Below, in pieces: positions 1 through 11,699 of a stretch of 14,753 nt of DNA. The notes beneath the pieces were generated by a model. That model saw only the letters and a program-made list of their open reading frames with translations. It ran no database searches and had not been told where the DNA came from. The number at the start of each line of letters is the position of its first letter. Within the stretch, counting starts at the first letter, position 1. The DNA lies in NCBI GenBank assembly GCA_001953115.1, contig LSSL01003751.1, positions 1-14,753 on the forward strand, written 5' to 3'. Position numbers and translations under genes: made by a program. This DNA is from Smittium mucronatum. Its lineage: Eukaryota > Kickxellomycota > Harpellomycetes > Harpellales > Legeriomycetaceae.

Positions 1-77
1 ACATTGATAAAAACTAACATTTATTTTTAAATCAAAGAATGATAAAACCACCTGATTAAGAGCAAAATCCGTGTACA

Positions 78-93
78 ATATATATATATATAT
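78..93. repeat. (AT)8 microsatellite
   Basis: Eight uninterrupted AT units, preceded by GTACA and followed by CAAATT. It is a simple dinucleotide run in AT-rich DNA with no visible function. Confidence 0.9.
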
Positions 94-203
94 CAAATTG
101 GGAATATATGAATGTATATTAGTATCAATAATATCGATTAGATTTTTTTTCAAAAACCCCAGATAAACTAGAAAAAAATAAAATTGTTTTTTTCAATTTT
201 TTA

Positions 204-219
204 TGGGATTTAAATCCCA
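204..219. repeat. 16-bp perfect palindrome
   Basis: TGGGATTTAAATCCCA reads the same on both strands. Its 12-bp core GGATTTAAATCC recurs at 2860-2871. It could be a dimeric protein-binding site or a chance palindrome. Confidence 0.85.
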
Positions 220-2859
220 AATACTGGTTAATTTATGATTTTCTAGGAAATTGTTATTTTTTTTATAAAAAATATACCATCTTTTTCTTTCAATATATTT
301 AATATTTATATATCCATTTTCAATACCACTCAAAGTGTTTCTTAAATTAATTTTTTTGTTTTTTAGCTTTTTATTAAATTTTCAATTCCAAATTAGAGGT
401 TGTATTAACTTTAAAATCTGTGCTATATATAAAAAATATAACTATAAGATTTTTTATATCCATGATATAATATTTATTAAATTCTTCCAACTTAAAAAGT
501 GCTGTTTTTTTTTTTGTAGTCAGAGTTTATTTTATATCTCGGTAAAAATAAATAGAGCAAAATATTAATTTTTTAAAAAAGATTAATATTTTTAGAAAAC
601 CCCCCATAATAAACTTCTCCCAATCACTCTATAAACTTTATATCCACTAAAAATTGGTATAAGATATAAATAGCAGTAATTTTAAATAATTACAATAAAT
701 AAATTTGATGTTAATTTTCTAAGAAAATCTGCAACAGTTTAATTTAAATTGGAATAGCTAAAATAAGGAAGAAACCCTAATTAAAATGAAATGCGCATGC
801 ATATTTTTTATAATGAAAATTTGCAATTAAAATAAAATATAATGATTTTTCAATGACATTTTTAAAAATTATTTATTCATTAAAACCCGCTTTTATCAAG
901 AAAAAATATTATTAGTTATCCAATCATTAAAAAAAATTACATAAAAAGATTTTTTCCTATTTTTATTTTGTTAATAACTAATGAAAATATGGGTTAAGTG
1001 TCTTTTAAAAATATAAGTGATTGCTGAAACCTCACATTAATATTCAAATATATGTGGGCATTACCGAATTAATGGTTTTTTATTTGTGTAAATTTCTTTA
1101 AATAATATCTCATCTTCTATTAATTTATGACTAAATAATTCAAAAAACACCCACTATATACCAAAATAAGAATCTATATATATTCCTTGACAAAAAAACT
1201 TATCGAAAAATATATGAACCTTTGAACACAATCATTTCAATTCTATAACTAAAAATAAATTTCCCAATACAAAAGACTAAAAACTAAAATTTAGTCGTAA
1301 AGTATAATTATATGTTATGTAATCCAATAATTATATAGAATTGAAATTTGAATCCTGGATTTATATATATCATTAGTTTATTATATACTTATGATAAAAA
1401 TTTAAAAATGAAAATATGATTATTATTTTTCTTATTAAAAAAAAATTAATTAATAATATATATGATTGAAAATTATACCAACATAATTGAATAGGCTAAA
1501 TGATAATTTTCTTATTTTTATTGGAGAAATTAAACTGGAAATCAATTTAAAATTCAATTTTATACAGAAATGATACATTGATAACAAAGAAAAATTGCAA
1601 CATTAAAATTAAATATTAATAATAAATAAAAATGATATGGAATTTTTTTTTTTGAACTTAGGATCTTTTTTTAACTTAAATTATAAGTTATATTTTAATT
1701 AAAATCTATTGAACATAATAATTTTGTAAATTATTAATCAACCATGTTTAACGAATAAATTTCATCAAAATTTTTTTTTGAAAATCTTTATTTCTATCGG
1801 GTTATAAAAAATAAATAGTTAATCACTTGATCTTTTCCATTTGAGAAATTTCTAATTATTTTCGGGAATTTTTTTATTGATTATAAAATAATAATTTGTA
1901 AAATTAGAAATTCTCGCCCATATTCTAAAAGAGCATTTAAATAAACCCTCTCCAATTTAGCAATATTAGTGCTATCAAACAACACAAAAATATTTTATGA
2001 TAAAAGAATTTAATTCTATTCGATAACGATATATTGCAGTAAACTTTTAGCATATTAAAACTACAAATTAATTAATTTCAATTAAATAGACGAGTTATTT
2101 ATATTTCAGATCTTTATTCTCGGTTGAAAATGTTTTAAAACAAAAAAAAGTATGTGAAATTTACAATACCTCAATTCGTAATTTAAATATATGTCTTAAA
2201 TCTATCTAAATTTTTAGATTAAATGTTCTTATTGAGTTTTAAAAAAAAATCAGAAAGACACATCGGCTAACTTTAAGACAAATTCACAATTTTAGTAAAA
2301 TTTTTGATAATCTATAGATAAATTAAAAATTATAGAACCATTATTAAAGGTAAATCAATATTTTCAAATATAAAATTATATTTTCAAAACAAAATTCTAT
2401 TCTGGCGCATAACATTATTTCATGATTAGAGGATTTTCAAAAAATAAAGCTCAATTTTCTAAAATTCTATAGAGTGGATCATATATCTATATTCAAGATT
2501 GATATGTAATAAAGTTAAAGTTAGTCTAAATAAGCATAGTGTAATTATTAGATTATGTGTTTTTATAAGGGGAATATTTTATCTAAAAATAAATAGAAGC
2601 CTGATAATTAATAAAAATAATAGGCTACTATTCAAACTTTTTTACTGAAAAAAAACTCAAGGATACAAATTTTTTTTTTAATATTTTTAATGTAATTTCA
2701 TCCTCTTTTAAATAAAGTTAACTGTAAAAAACATATTTAAATTTAGGAATACCACTTAATAATTAGATTTAAGGATATCAGGCGATGTTTGAATAACAAA
2801 AAAAATGCTTTTACAAAAAAAATTATTTATATTATCTAAAGATGCAAATTTTCAAAATA

Positions 2860-2871
2860 GGATTTAAATCC
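2860..2871. repeat. 12-bp perfect palindrome, second copy of the core at 204-219
   Basis: GGATTTAAATCC is the core of the longer palindrome near the left end. The flanking bases do not extend the symmetry here. Confidence 0.85.
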
Positions 2872-3718
2872 ATGGAAATTAGCTATTTATTTATCATTTT
2901 CTCAGTATTTTTAAAAATATATATAGAGATTTTATACAAATTTTTATGTTATTAACCCCCAAATCTAATTATTTTGGTCATAATTTTATATAAATAGTAT
3001 AATTAAATATAATTTTATCACAAATCAGACAACATATACCATTCCATCAAGTTTAATTTTCATAAATTTAAAATAAGCTATTTATTATAAATATGAATAA
3101 TAAACGCGAGATTTTATGTCAAGTAGTTTTTTTATATGTTTTAAAAGATCGAAAACATTTATTATTTAGTAAAAAATGTCTATAAATAGCAGAAAAGTGA
3201 CATTTTTGGATATTTAAATTATGAAGTTGTGTATATTCCTCGAAATTTATAAATTTATATCCCATTTTTTTATATTGATATGATACTTAATATAAAGAGA
3301 GATATTTAATCAAATTGCTACTTTTTGGTTTAAACTTCATTAAATTTTCATTTTTATCACTTGATAATTACAGCTAGTTACAAATTTTTATATTCCAGTA
3401 CCATTTTACAGGGCTATCAAAATCCTTGACATATCTGAATATCGTTAATCTAAATATCATATAATTAAGGTTCTTTGCACTTCATTAATTATTGAAAAAC
3501 GTTTATAAGTATGAAGTAGATATAACTTTTATTGAATTTTTTATTGTGTTACTTTTAAGAAAATCTTTCCATTTTAATTCACAAATATTTTTAATTATAA
3601 ATTATGTCTTGGTTCATATAAAATTTAATTGTTTTGATTTTAAAAGATAAATGTGGTGATAAAAAATATATTTTAAAATAGTAGAATTCATATTTTTGAT
3701 TTTTTAAAGTAATTATTT

Positions 3719-3739
3719 GATTATGTGATTATGTGATTA
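3719..3739. repeat. 8-bp tandem repeat, about 2.6 copies
   Basis: The unit GATTATGT occurs twice in direct succession, followed by a partial GATTA. It is a short minisatellite-like repeat with no evident function. Confidence 0.85.
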
Positions 3740-3812
3740 GATATATGCTTAAATTATTTTACTTTTTCTAAGAAATTTAAAAATATTAAATTTGATTTTA
3801 GATCTAAAAACT

Positions 3813-3841
3813 CAGTGTTTTCTTAATTTAAATAAACACTG
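3813..3841. repeat. Inverted repeat, 8-bp arms with a 13-base spacer
   Basis: CAGTGTTT at 3813-3820 pairs perfectly with AAACACTG at 3834-3841. The spacer is A/T-rich. No coding region lies near it, so a terminator role has no gene to serve. Confidence 0.8.
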
Positions 3842-3894
3842 GCTGATTAAACCATAATAAAAAAAATTGAAAAGAAAAAATTGATAATTTTTAA

Positions 3895-3907
3895 CCCCCC
3901 CCCCCCC
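3895..3907. repeat. C13 homopolymer
   Basis: Thirteen consecutive C bases lie inside DNA that is almost all A and T. The mirror case is the G15 run at the right edge of the window. Run length is the least reliable part of any assembly, so the exact count should be treated with caution. Confidence 0.9.
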
Positions 3908-6900
3908 GAAGGTATCTTTATACCCCTCTTTTCTGATTTTTATTTCTTTTGTTAATTTTTTTATTTTTTCATCCAAAAAATGAAAAACTATATAAAATAA
4001 ATAATTATTTATTAATAAGTAATTCTAGTTTAAAAAAGCTTTATATTTTTTTTTATAAATACTTTTTATGACTGTTAAGATCGGGCTCTGAAGAGACAGG
4101 TCCTTTCCAAAAAAAAAAATTCTTGGATGTTATTTTTATTAAGATTTTTCTTGTCCCTGCTCACCCTCTTTTCTAATAATTCTTAAAAATAATCAATAGT
4201 TTTCTATTTCAATACCAATCAAATCACTTTTCCTCAAATTTTCAATATATCTTATTTTAATATAATTGATATTTTTTTATCTCACTGACTCTTGATATAT
4301 ATTTTTCAAATGAATAAAAAACGCCAGTGAGTTATTTCTAAATATATTTATAGTATCCGGAGGGTCTCAAAAAGTGTTCCTAATAACTTTAAAGCAAACA
4401 ATTCCTCCAAAATTTATTTCAAACTATTACCCTTTCTTATTTAGCTAATAAAATTTAATTGTTAGAAGATTATTATTTTAAATTTGAGATTAATTCTGTA
4501 TTTATTTATGATTTTTTGTCTGTTGTGATATGATTTTGACATCGAGTAGATTTTTTTGCACGGGGAGGGGGGTTACAGTTCTGAAGTTTTTATTGAGGTC
4601 AGCGTAGTCTTTATATTCAATTTTTCACTTATATCATGTTTATTATCGCCATCAATAACATTATCCATCGCATTATTTTCAAGAGAAATCTTTTTTTAGA
4701 TTCCTTATTACTGAAAAGATATGAAAAAAAATACCTTTTAACCACAAAACTAATAATCGCGCATCTTACATCAGGAATAAATTAAGCCTTTCATTTAACT
4801 AGACCTATATTAACTATTGAAAAAATACTTTATTCCGAGCGTAGCGATTAGTCGATCCATTTAGTCCAAATAGTAATAGGATAAATGAATATCTATCGAT
4901 TAATTGATTTAAATTTAGCTTTTTATATAAGTAGTTGACATCGAGCTTGGAATGTAAAACCAGGTTTTAAAAAAAAATTATTCCATCTTTAAAATGATAA
5001 ATAAACACATAAAATATACGTAACCCTTAAATGTAGATTTATGCAAGAAATTAAGAAAAAATCCTGAAATTTTCTCTTTAATGGGATTTTTTCCCTTCTT
5101 GTAAAAGTCTTGTTGGTTCATTTATAAAAAAAATCTGCATTCTGCTATTAAATATACCCATCCATGACCTTTAAGGCATATTAACTGAAATTTTGTACGT
5201 TTTTTTTTATCATAAAAGGATTAATTATAAAAATATAATCACTAATTAATTCAAAGTTTAACCTTACCAAATTTCAAACAAAAAGAACTGAGGTATTAAA
5301 TCCCTAAAATACCTTTTCAAATTTAAACATGTTTTTCTAATAATTCAAGGAGATGATTAGATTTAATTTGGGCACTTATATATATATCCCTTTCATTTTT
5401 GAATTCTTATTTAATAAGGTCAAACTCGAAAGTAGGGTAAATTTCTCAAAAATAGATATTATTAATCTCGGTTAAAATTTTTTTTTATTTTAAGAGTTCC
5501 CGATAATTCTTATAAACTTTGGATTGTTATAAATCGTTTTCAATTATATAAAAAATCGGTAATAAAGGTACAAAATTATTTCCTTATTATTAAATAATTT
5601 AACTTTCATGTTTTTAAATATCCCAATAATCTTCATTTTTTTAAAAGTAAATTGATGCTTGAGATTTCAGTTTATTGTATTAATTTTTTTTATAGAATTT
5701 TTATTGAACAAAAAATTTGCGTATTACTTTTTTTTTTTATTTTCCCATTTTCCAATCCTTATAAATTATAATTTTTCCGCTAATCGATGTATTAAAATTT
5801 TCATTCATTCCATGGTGGAAACAAATCAAAAATGGTGCTATATCAGTACAACCAATAGGTTAAAAAGTGGTTTTTAACTATCAATCGGTGTTTCTTAATG
5901 ATTAAATTGATTAAATTATTAAAAATTCTATATTTTTTCCAAATGTGAAATTTATGAGGAAAGTTATTTAAATAAGAAAACTATTTTTATAGATATTATT
6001 TCCTTGAATCAGTAGCCAGTGAGGATTAAAACTCTATATTGAAAGATGGGAGTGGTTTAGAGTATAATTTTTATTCATTTTATTATATTTTTTAATTATT
6101 TTAATCTAGAATATAAATGTACTGAATAAATGCCTTATAAAAAAAACCCTAGAACTTTTCGATATATTTCAGGTAAAAAAGAATTGCTTTTATTTAGAAA
6201 GATTACTTATGGTAATAATAACACTAAGAGTTTTCTTTGTATTTATATCGATGCAATTATTTAAAAAAAAATTGTATCTTTATAAAGATTAAAAATTATT
6301 ATTATACTGCACTTCCTTATTTGCACTGCATCGCCTCATACTCGTGGTATTAAAAAATATCAACTTTAAAATAATAATAAATGCAGATTTTTTGAATATA
6401 CCATTTTAGAATTTATACAAAGTTTGAAACATATTATCTTAATATTTTTATACGTTAAATCAGGGTTTTACAAAACGAAAATTTTTTAGCGTGTGTAAGA
6501 CATTAATTTTTTTAATTTAATGTATATTTTTTAATTAATAGAATAAAAAAAATTATCTCCAAAAAATGCTAATAATACTTTAAAAAATTGGTTATTTTGA
6601 ACAATTTTTTTTAAAATCGAGGTTAATTAATCAAGTTTCTCTATATAAATTTTCCCAAATAAAAAAACTATATTCTTTGAAGAAAATTAGATTAATTTTT
6701 TAATAATAAAATTTCAAGTTTTACCAGATATTACTAAAAAAAATTATTTATAGTTATTCGATATAAAAATATAATCAATCAAGATCAAACACTCAAAAAA
6801 ATGATCAGAAAGCGCTACTAAAGTTATTTTTATTTTTATAAATCAATAATATTACAAAATTAAACTAAAGAAGAAATAAAAAGTGCTAATCAAGATAAAA

Positions 6901-8660
6901 AATGCGCTTTTTTATGACTTTACCTTGGTTAATTGAGTAAGACTCAATTTTAAATGCGAATTATTTGCCACAAATAAGCCTAAGCTGGAGTTGTAAATAT
7001 TTAGAATGGTAAATAATGATATTTTTAATATCCTTATGCAAAAAAACCTTAAATTAACTTTATTCAGACATTTTAAGTTTAAAGTAATTATCTGTTGATA
7101 TCTTTTATTTGATGTAATAAAAATTGAATTGGCTAAATATAAACACTTTATTGAGTTTTTTTTTACATGTTTTAAAAATGAAACTTGAAATTATCAGGAA
7201 AAAAATATAAAATTGTGCTTCATAATAAAAAAATAAGAAAAATATTAACAAATAAGTAATATAAGGATATATTTATAGTTATTATATACATAATAAGGAT
7301 TTTTCGGTCTTTTCCTAAAAACTATTAAAAAATAAAATCCTATTTTTAAATATATTCAAAAAATGGGATAATTTTTTCAAAAAACTTTCAAAAACTCTAT
7401 ATATATTTCAAAAGATGGTTCCAAAACTCAATTAATATTTCCAAATAATGGCACCAAATATAGATAAAAATATGTATTGTGGATATATTTATCTATATCA
7501 CATATTTATTAACCCAACTATATTAACTAACTATAGAAATGTAACCATGATCATATATTATATATTTCTATTTTTTAATTTTACTTTTCACTTTATAGCT
7601 TTCATTCTTTTATAAATAAATATATTGGTTTTAAATTTTTTTGAGTCTAAATAAATATTTTTCTATTTTGAAATGAGCATTTAAAAAAAGAATTGGATTT
7701 TTTAGAATAATATTTATTTGTCATTTTATCATAAAAGAATTCTTTGATTTCCATTAGATAAATGATAAAAATGATATAAACTTCCAGAAAAACCATTGAT
7801 TTTTTTTAATTTACAATAATCATTTAAATTTTTTATTTGAAAGTATTTCTTTGTTTCTAGATTTATAAAAATGAAATTGTAAAAATAAAAACTTGCGTTT
7901 TTTAAATAATATTGAATTTTTTTCATCTTGATAATAGCTGAAAATAAAACTCTTTCCCCGGAATTTACAGAGACTATTTTTGAAATCAAAATCATTATAT
8001 AAATAACATAATAAAAAATTAACTGTAAAATGGGGAGTGAAATAATTTTTTAACAGCGATTTTCTTGAGTCGGAAATATGAAAACAAATATTATTGATTT
8101 TAATATCAACAAAAAACGAATGAAAAGTTTGTGAAAATTTTAAATTCTGATTTTCACAAATTGAGCGCCTTATCTTTATAAACTATCTAATATTTAACAG
8201 ATTAAACTTATTAGGAAAAAACTGTGGAAATTTATTGATAGTTTTTGTGATGAAACATTATATAAAAAGGTTAAATAATTGCATTGATCTTTGAAATATT
8301 TGTACTGCTCCCAATAACATTTTTTTATCTCTATATATATCTTAATCTATGATTTTCCTATCAAAAACTTAATTATTAAATCAATTAAAAGTTTTTGGTT
8401 AGATTTTTAATAAATATAATCTATCTGCTCTTTTCATATACAAACCAAAAAATATATACCAAAACCAATAAAAAAAATCTAATTCCATTAATCTTAAAAT
8501 CACATTTCTATAGAAATTGTGATATATATATCAATTTTTATCTTCAATTCAAAGAAAAAATGACCTCAAAACAATTTTTTTAATAAATAACAATCGATTA
8601 AAGGGTGGGAGGTTGTATTAAAATAGGACAAATATCAGATAATTTCAATTTAACTTGGTA
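3908..8660. other. AT-rich gene-poor stretch with a few G/C islands
   Basis: No gene is recognised. Open frames here (5659-5877 +, 7729-7995 -, 8395-8583 +) are at most 88 codons and of F/I/K/N/Y-rich chance composition. Local islands of higher G+C occur near 4078-4110, 4355-4380, 4539-4610 (including GGGGAGGGGGG at 4562-4572) and 4834-4860. I see no RNA gene or element boundary in them. Confidence 0.65.
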
Positions 8661-8900
8661 TTAATTTAGTTGAGTCCATAGTTTTTGGGCATTTTCTGGG
8701 ATCATTTCCGTGAATTTTTGATTTTTAATTTCTACTGGCTTGATTATAATGTGAGATTGTTTTAATAATGGACTACATTTTGGATTATTTTTAGCTTTTA
8801 TATATTTCTGAGTACTTTTTGATTCTTTTTTTAGAATTGAAATATAATTCTTGATATAATGGTTGCTTATAATAGGTCCTAATAACATCCATGGTTTCAT
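8661..8900 (-). CDS. Weak candidate small ORF, 79 codons, no recognised family
   Basis: The frame starts with ATG (MKPWMLLGPIISNHY) and ends with LWTQLN and TAA. It is the only frame in the AT-rich stretch whose product is not dominated by F, I, K, N and Y: it has two Trp, six Pro, varied codons, and is mildly basic. There is no signal peptide, clear membrane segment or known motif. A stop lies about ten codons upstream, so it is not an obvious piece of a longer frame. It could be a small lineage-specific gene, one exon of a spliced gene, a relic of a transposon or gene, or chance. I infer no function. Confidence 0.15.
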   Translation of the reverse strand: MKPWMLLGPIISNHYIKNYISILKKESKSTQKYIKAKNNPKCSPLLKQSHIIIKPVEIKNQKFTEMIPENAQKLWTQLN

Positions 8901-11699
8901 AAAATTAGAAACATTATTTGATATGCTTTAAACTAATTTTATGGATTTAATATCAGAGATACTCCATAATACATACAAAACACTCAAATTCGCTTCATTT
9001 TAACCACTTCCCAGGAATATGTCTGAGATTTCACAAAATCATCGTGCAAGCTATTCGATGATTTTTACATACATTTTTAAAACAACTCTATCTTATCATC
9101 CAGAAATCATAAATAAAATTAGTGAAAATATGCAAAAAAATTAATTTAATTAATATTATAGCCGAAAAAAGTGCTGGAATCCATATAGATAGCTATTTTA
9201 CAGTGATAATCAACTGATTAGCTAAAATAATACCTCCCTCTGCTTTTTATTATTATTTATCTTTTATATCATGTTTAAATTCTTATTTGATAGAGAAAGA
9301 GTACCAAATTATAGCATAAATGTGTTTTTTCAGTATAACTGTAAAATATGGCTTTAAGATCATTCAGTAAGCAATCAAACACATTTCATATCTATTATGG
9401 GGATCCATGAAAGAAATTAATAGTATTGATAATTCAAAACATCATCATTCCCAATATTTACTTGGTAAAACCCCCCTCAAAGGTTTAAACACGAGAATTT
9501 TTATGGAATGATGTTCTGACTTCAATCGGACCGACTTCTATTTTAAATTTCCTTAAATTTCATGTTATTTATCCAGAATTTTTTCCCAAAACAATCTCAA
9601 TAGTTGAAATGCACTTCATGAAGTTTTTAGATCTTATTTTCATAATATAATGAAGTTTACTAAACAAATATCTAATTCTGTATTCAAGGTCATTAATCAT
9701 TTTTTAAATATCAATATCGCTTTTAATATTTTAAAAGATAGGGGAAGAATCATTTTTTGATTGAAAATTTAAGTTTTTTTTTTTTGGATTACGTGATATA
9801 ACATGTAATTAGTTTCAGTTAAAAGCGTTGGTTTTATGATGTTTATTTGTGACAAGTTTCCTTTCTAGCACCTTAGAGGTAGTAAGCTGGGACCTTTATT
9901 GCAAAATTTTCACTATTATCAGTTTGGAAAATTCTATCTTTTACTTTTGAAATATAGAGTAAATAATTTTTGGCGTCTTTTTGAATTTTTCATATTTAAA
10001 AATTTGTATTTTTTTAACAATAGTTTTCAGAACCAAAGTCAAAAAAAACATCCCAGATTCAACTAATATACATTTTTTTTATACAGTATATTTGGAAACT
10101 AAACCCCAAAATTTCTTAGATCTTCTCTTTTATAAATTGAAGCGACTAGAAGTGGAACATTAGATTTATTTATTTTATAAATTCAATTGATGTGATATGC
10201 ACAATTAACCATTTTTTTAGAACTCCTAATTTGTTATAGCTGATTTAAACTTGATTATAATCATTTTTTTAATTTTTTTGAAATATTAATAGATACCTAC
10301 ATGAGGCCATTTTATTTCCCATTTGGAGTTGATCCTGCAACTTGTTCAGGGTTTTTTAAATATTTGAATTTTTTTTCTTTTTTAAGGCACATTTTAAAAC
10401 CCAAAATTGCATGATCCAGTTTTATGGATGAGTTCGTTAAAAAAAAATATCCATATAGCGAAAAAACTAGAATGATATTGCTAAAATGAAAATAAATTTT
10501 TGAGACAAAAAAGCCAAACTTCAGATGACACAAGATTTTCTAGCGATTAAAGATAAACATCAAAATTTATTCACTCTTTCAAGTTGCCATTTTTTTTTTA
10601 GATTTTCTCGTTTAAATTAAATAATACTAATCCCAACCTGGCATCCTTTAACTCATAAAAGCAGTCGTTAAACTTGTTTTATTCCAAACTTTGAAATAAA
10701 AATATTATATTCCATGTTACAGGCTTTAATTGGCAAGTAAGTTAGCAACTCTTAATAACCAAGTGAATCTACTCTCAAAGGATTTTCCATATACAGAAAC
10801 GAGCATATATTTTTAGACCACGACCACATACATCTAATAGAGGATATTATAAAAACACAAAGATTTTCGTTTTTTTATTTTAACTATATATTTACCTAAA
10901 ACCAGATGCATTGTTAAAAGTTAATAAACTTGTTTAATACCCAAACCAAAAAAACTTTTATTTTTTAATTTCAAATAGCCACGTAGAAATACTTTTTTCT
11001 GAAGATCTATTCCTTTATTGGTGCACAAAGTAGATAAGCTCCGCAGTAACTTTTATTGTACAATAGACATTTAATTTACAATTGAATGATAGTATTAAAA
11101 AATACGGCTTTTAGGATAAATGCTACTTGTAAGCTAATTTATTGGCGAAAAAAATGGGATAGAGTGAATGTTTTTTTAAAAAAATAAAGATGAACAGCAA
11201 TCAATTTGAAGTTTTTGGCTAATGACTCACTTTTCTCCCAAAAAATCTAATTAAACGCTTTCTCAAACTTGTATTATTCAACTCGCTTTTCCAAAATTTC
11301 TTTTATTTTTCTTAATTTGAAATTTCGTATTTATAAATATATCGTAATTTTATATAACAGCTCGATGGGGGGTTTTTTGGACGCTTATTCCATCCAAGTA
11401 TTCTAGCAAGTTTTTAGTAGTTTGCCTTAAAGAATCCAATCCAAACCAATCACAGAATGTTCAAGTTCCAAAGATAGTATAAATCGGCTAATATATCGGA
11501 GAAAATTTTATATATTCCGATTTGTAAAAGCGGGAAAATATTTTACTTTGCTCAAGCCAAACCCCAATAGGGGATCTCACAGCTATCGATAGCAATTAAA
11601 TGACCAGCGACTTTTTTTTTAAAAGAACAAAACTCTTTTGTTTAGCAAATGAACATTATTTATTAAATAAATATTTATCAATTTGATGGTACTGATCTG
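8901..11699. other. Mostly AT-rich gene-poor stretch
   Basis: No gene is recognised. The frames at 9981-10163 (+) and 10312-10533 (-) look like chance ORFs. Composition is uneven: 9001-9060 has 24 G+C in 60, and 9470-9540 is also less AT-rich, but all frames there are closed by stops. T runs of 9 to 12 bases are common (for example about 9774-9785). A bulged inverted repeat lies at 11481-11523. Confidence 0.6.
11481..11523. repeat. Imperfect inverted repeat
   Basis: AAATCGGCTAATATA at 11481-11495 pairs with TATATTCCGATTT at 11511-11523, all 13 positions matching except for a two-base CT bulge in the left arm. The spacer is 15 bases. As RNA it would form a hairpin; as DNA it could be a binding site or a small transposon end remnant. 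Confidence 0.75.

Larger units (their letters stand above)
1..3894. other. AT-rich gene-poor stretch
   Basis: No gene is recognised. The longest open frame seen, 335-568 on the + strand (77 codons), encodes almost only F, I, K, N, Y, L and S and ends with no known motif, as expected by chance in AT-rich DNA. No tRNA A/B box pair, rRNA segment, telomere array or terminal repeat was seen. The stretch holds an (AT)8 run, two related palindromes, an 8-base tandem repeat and one hairpin, listed separately. Confidence 0.7.

Noticed and set aside
335..568. A 77-codon + strand ORF
   Set aside because: The product is mostly F, I, K, N, Y and L with no motif, the expected result of chance in AT-rich DNA.
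773..779. AACCCTA considered as telomere repeat
   Set aside because: It is a single copy here (another AACCCTA-like string lies near 6147); there is no tandem array.
1343..1362. TTTGAATCCTGGAT considered as a tRNA B box
   Set aside because: There is no matching T-stem, no A box at the right distance and no acceptor stem.
4075..4110. A G/C-richer island (GATCGGGCTCTGAAGAGACA) considered as a tRNA or 5S rRNA piece
   Set aside because: No A/B box pair, cloverleaf or 5S core could be found around it.
4562..4572. GGGGAGGGGGG considered as a G-quadruplex
   Set aside because: It has only two G runs, too few for an intramolecular quadruplex.
7729..7995. An 88-codon minus-strand ORF
   Set aside because: Composition matches random AT-rich sequence; no family, signal or neighbouring exon was seen.
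10312..10533. A 73-codon minus-strand ORF with several aromatic-rich hydrophobic stretches
   Set aside because: Aromatic-rich hydrophobic runs are common in AT-rich DNA, and nothing else supports a gene.
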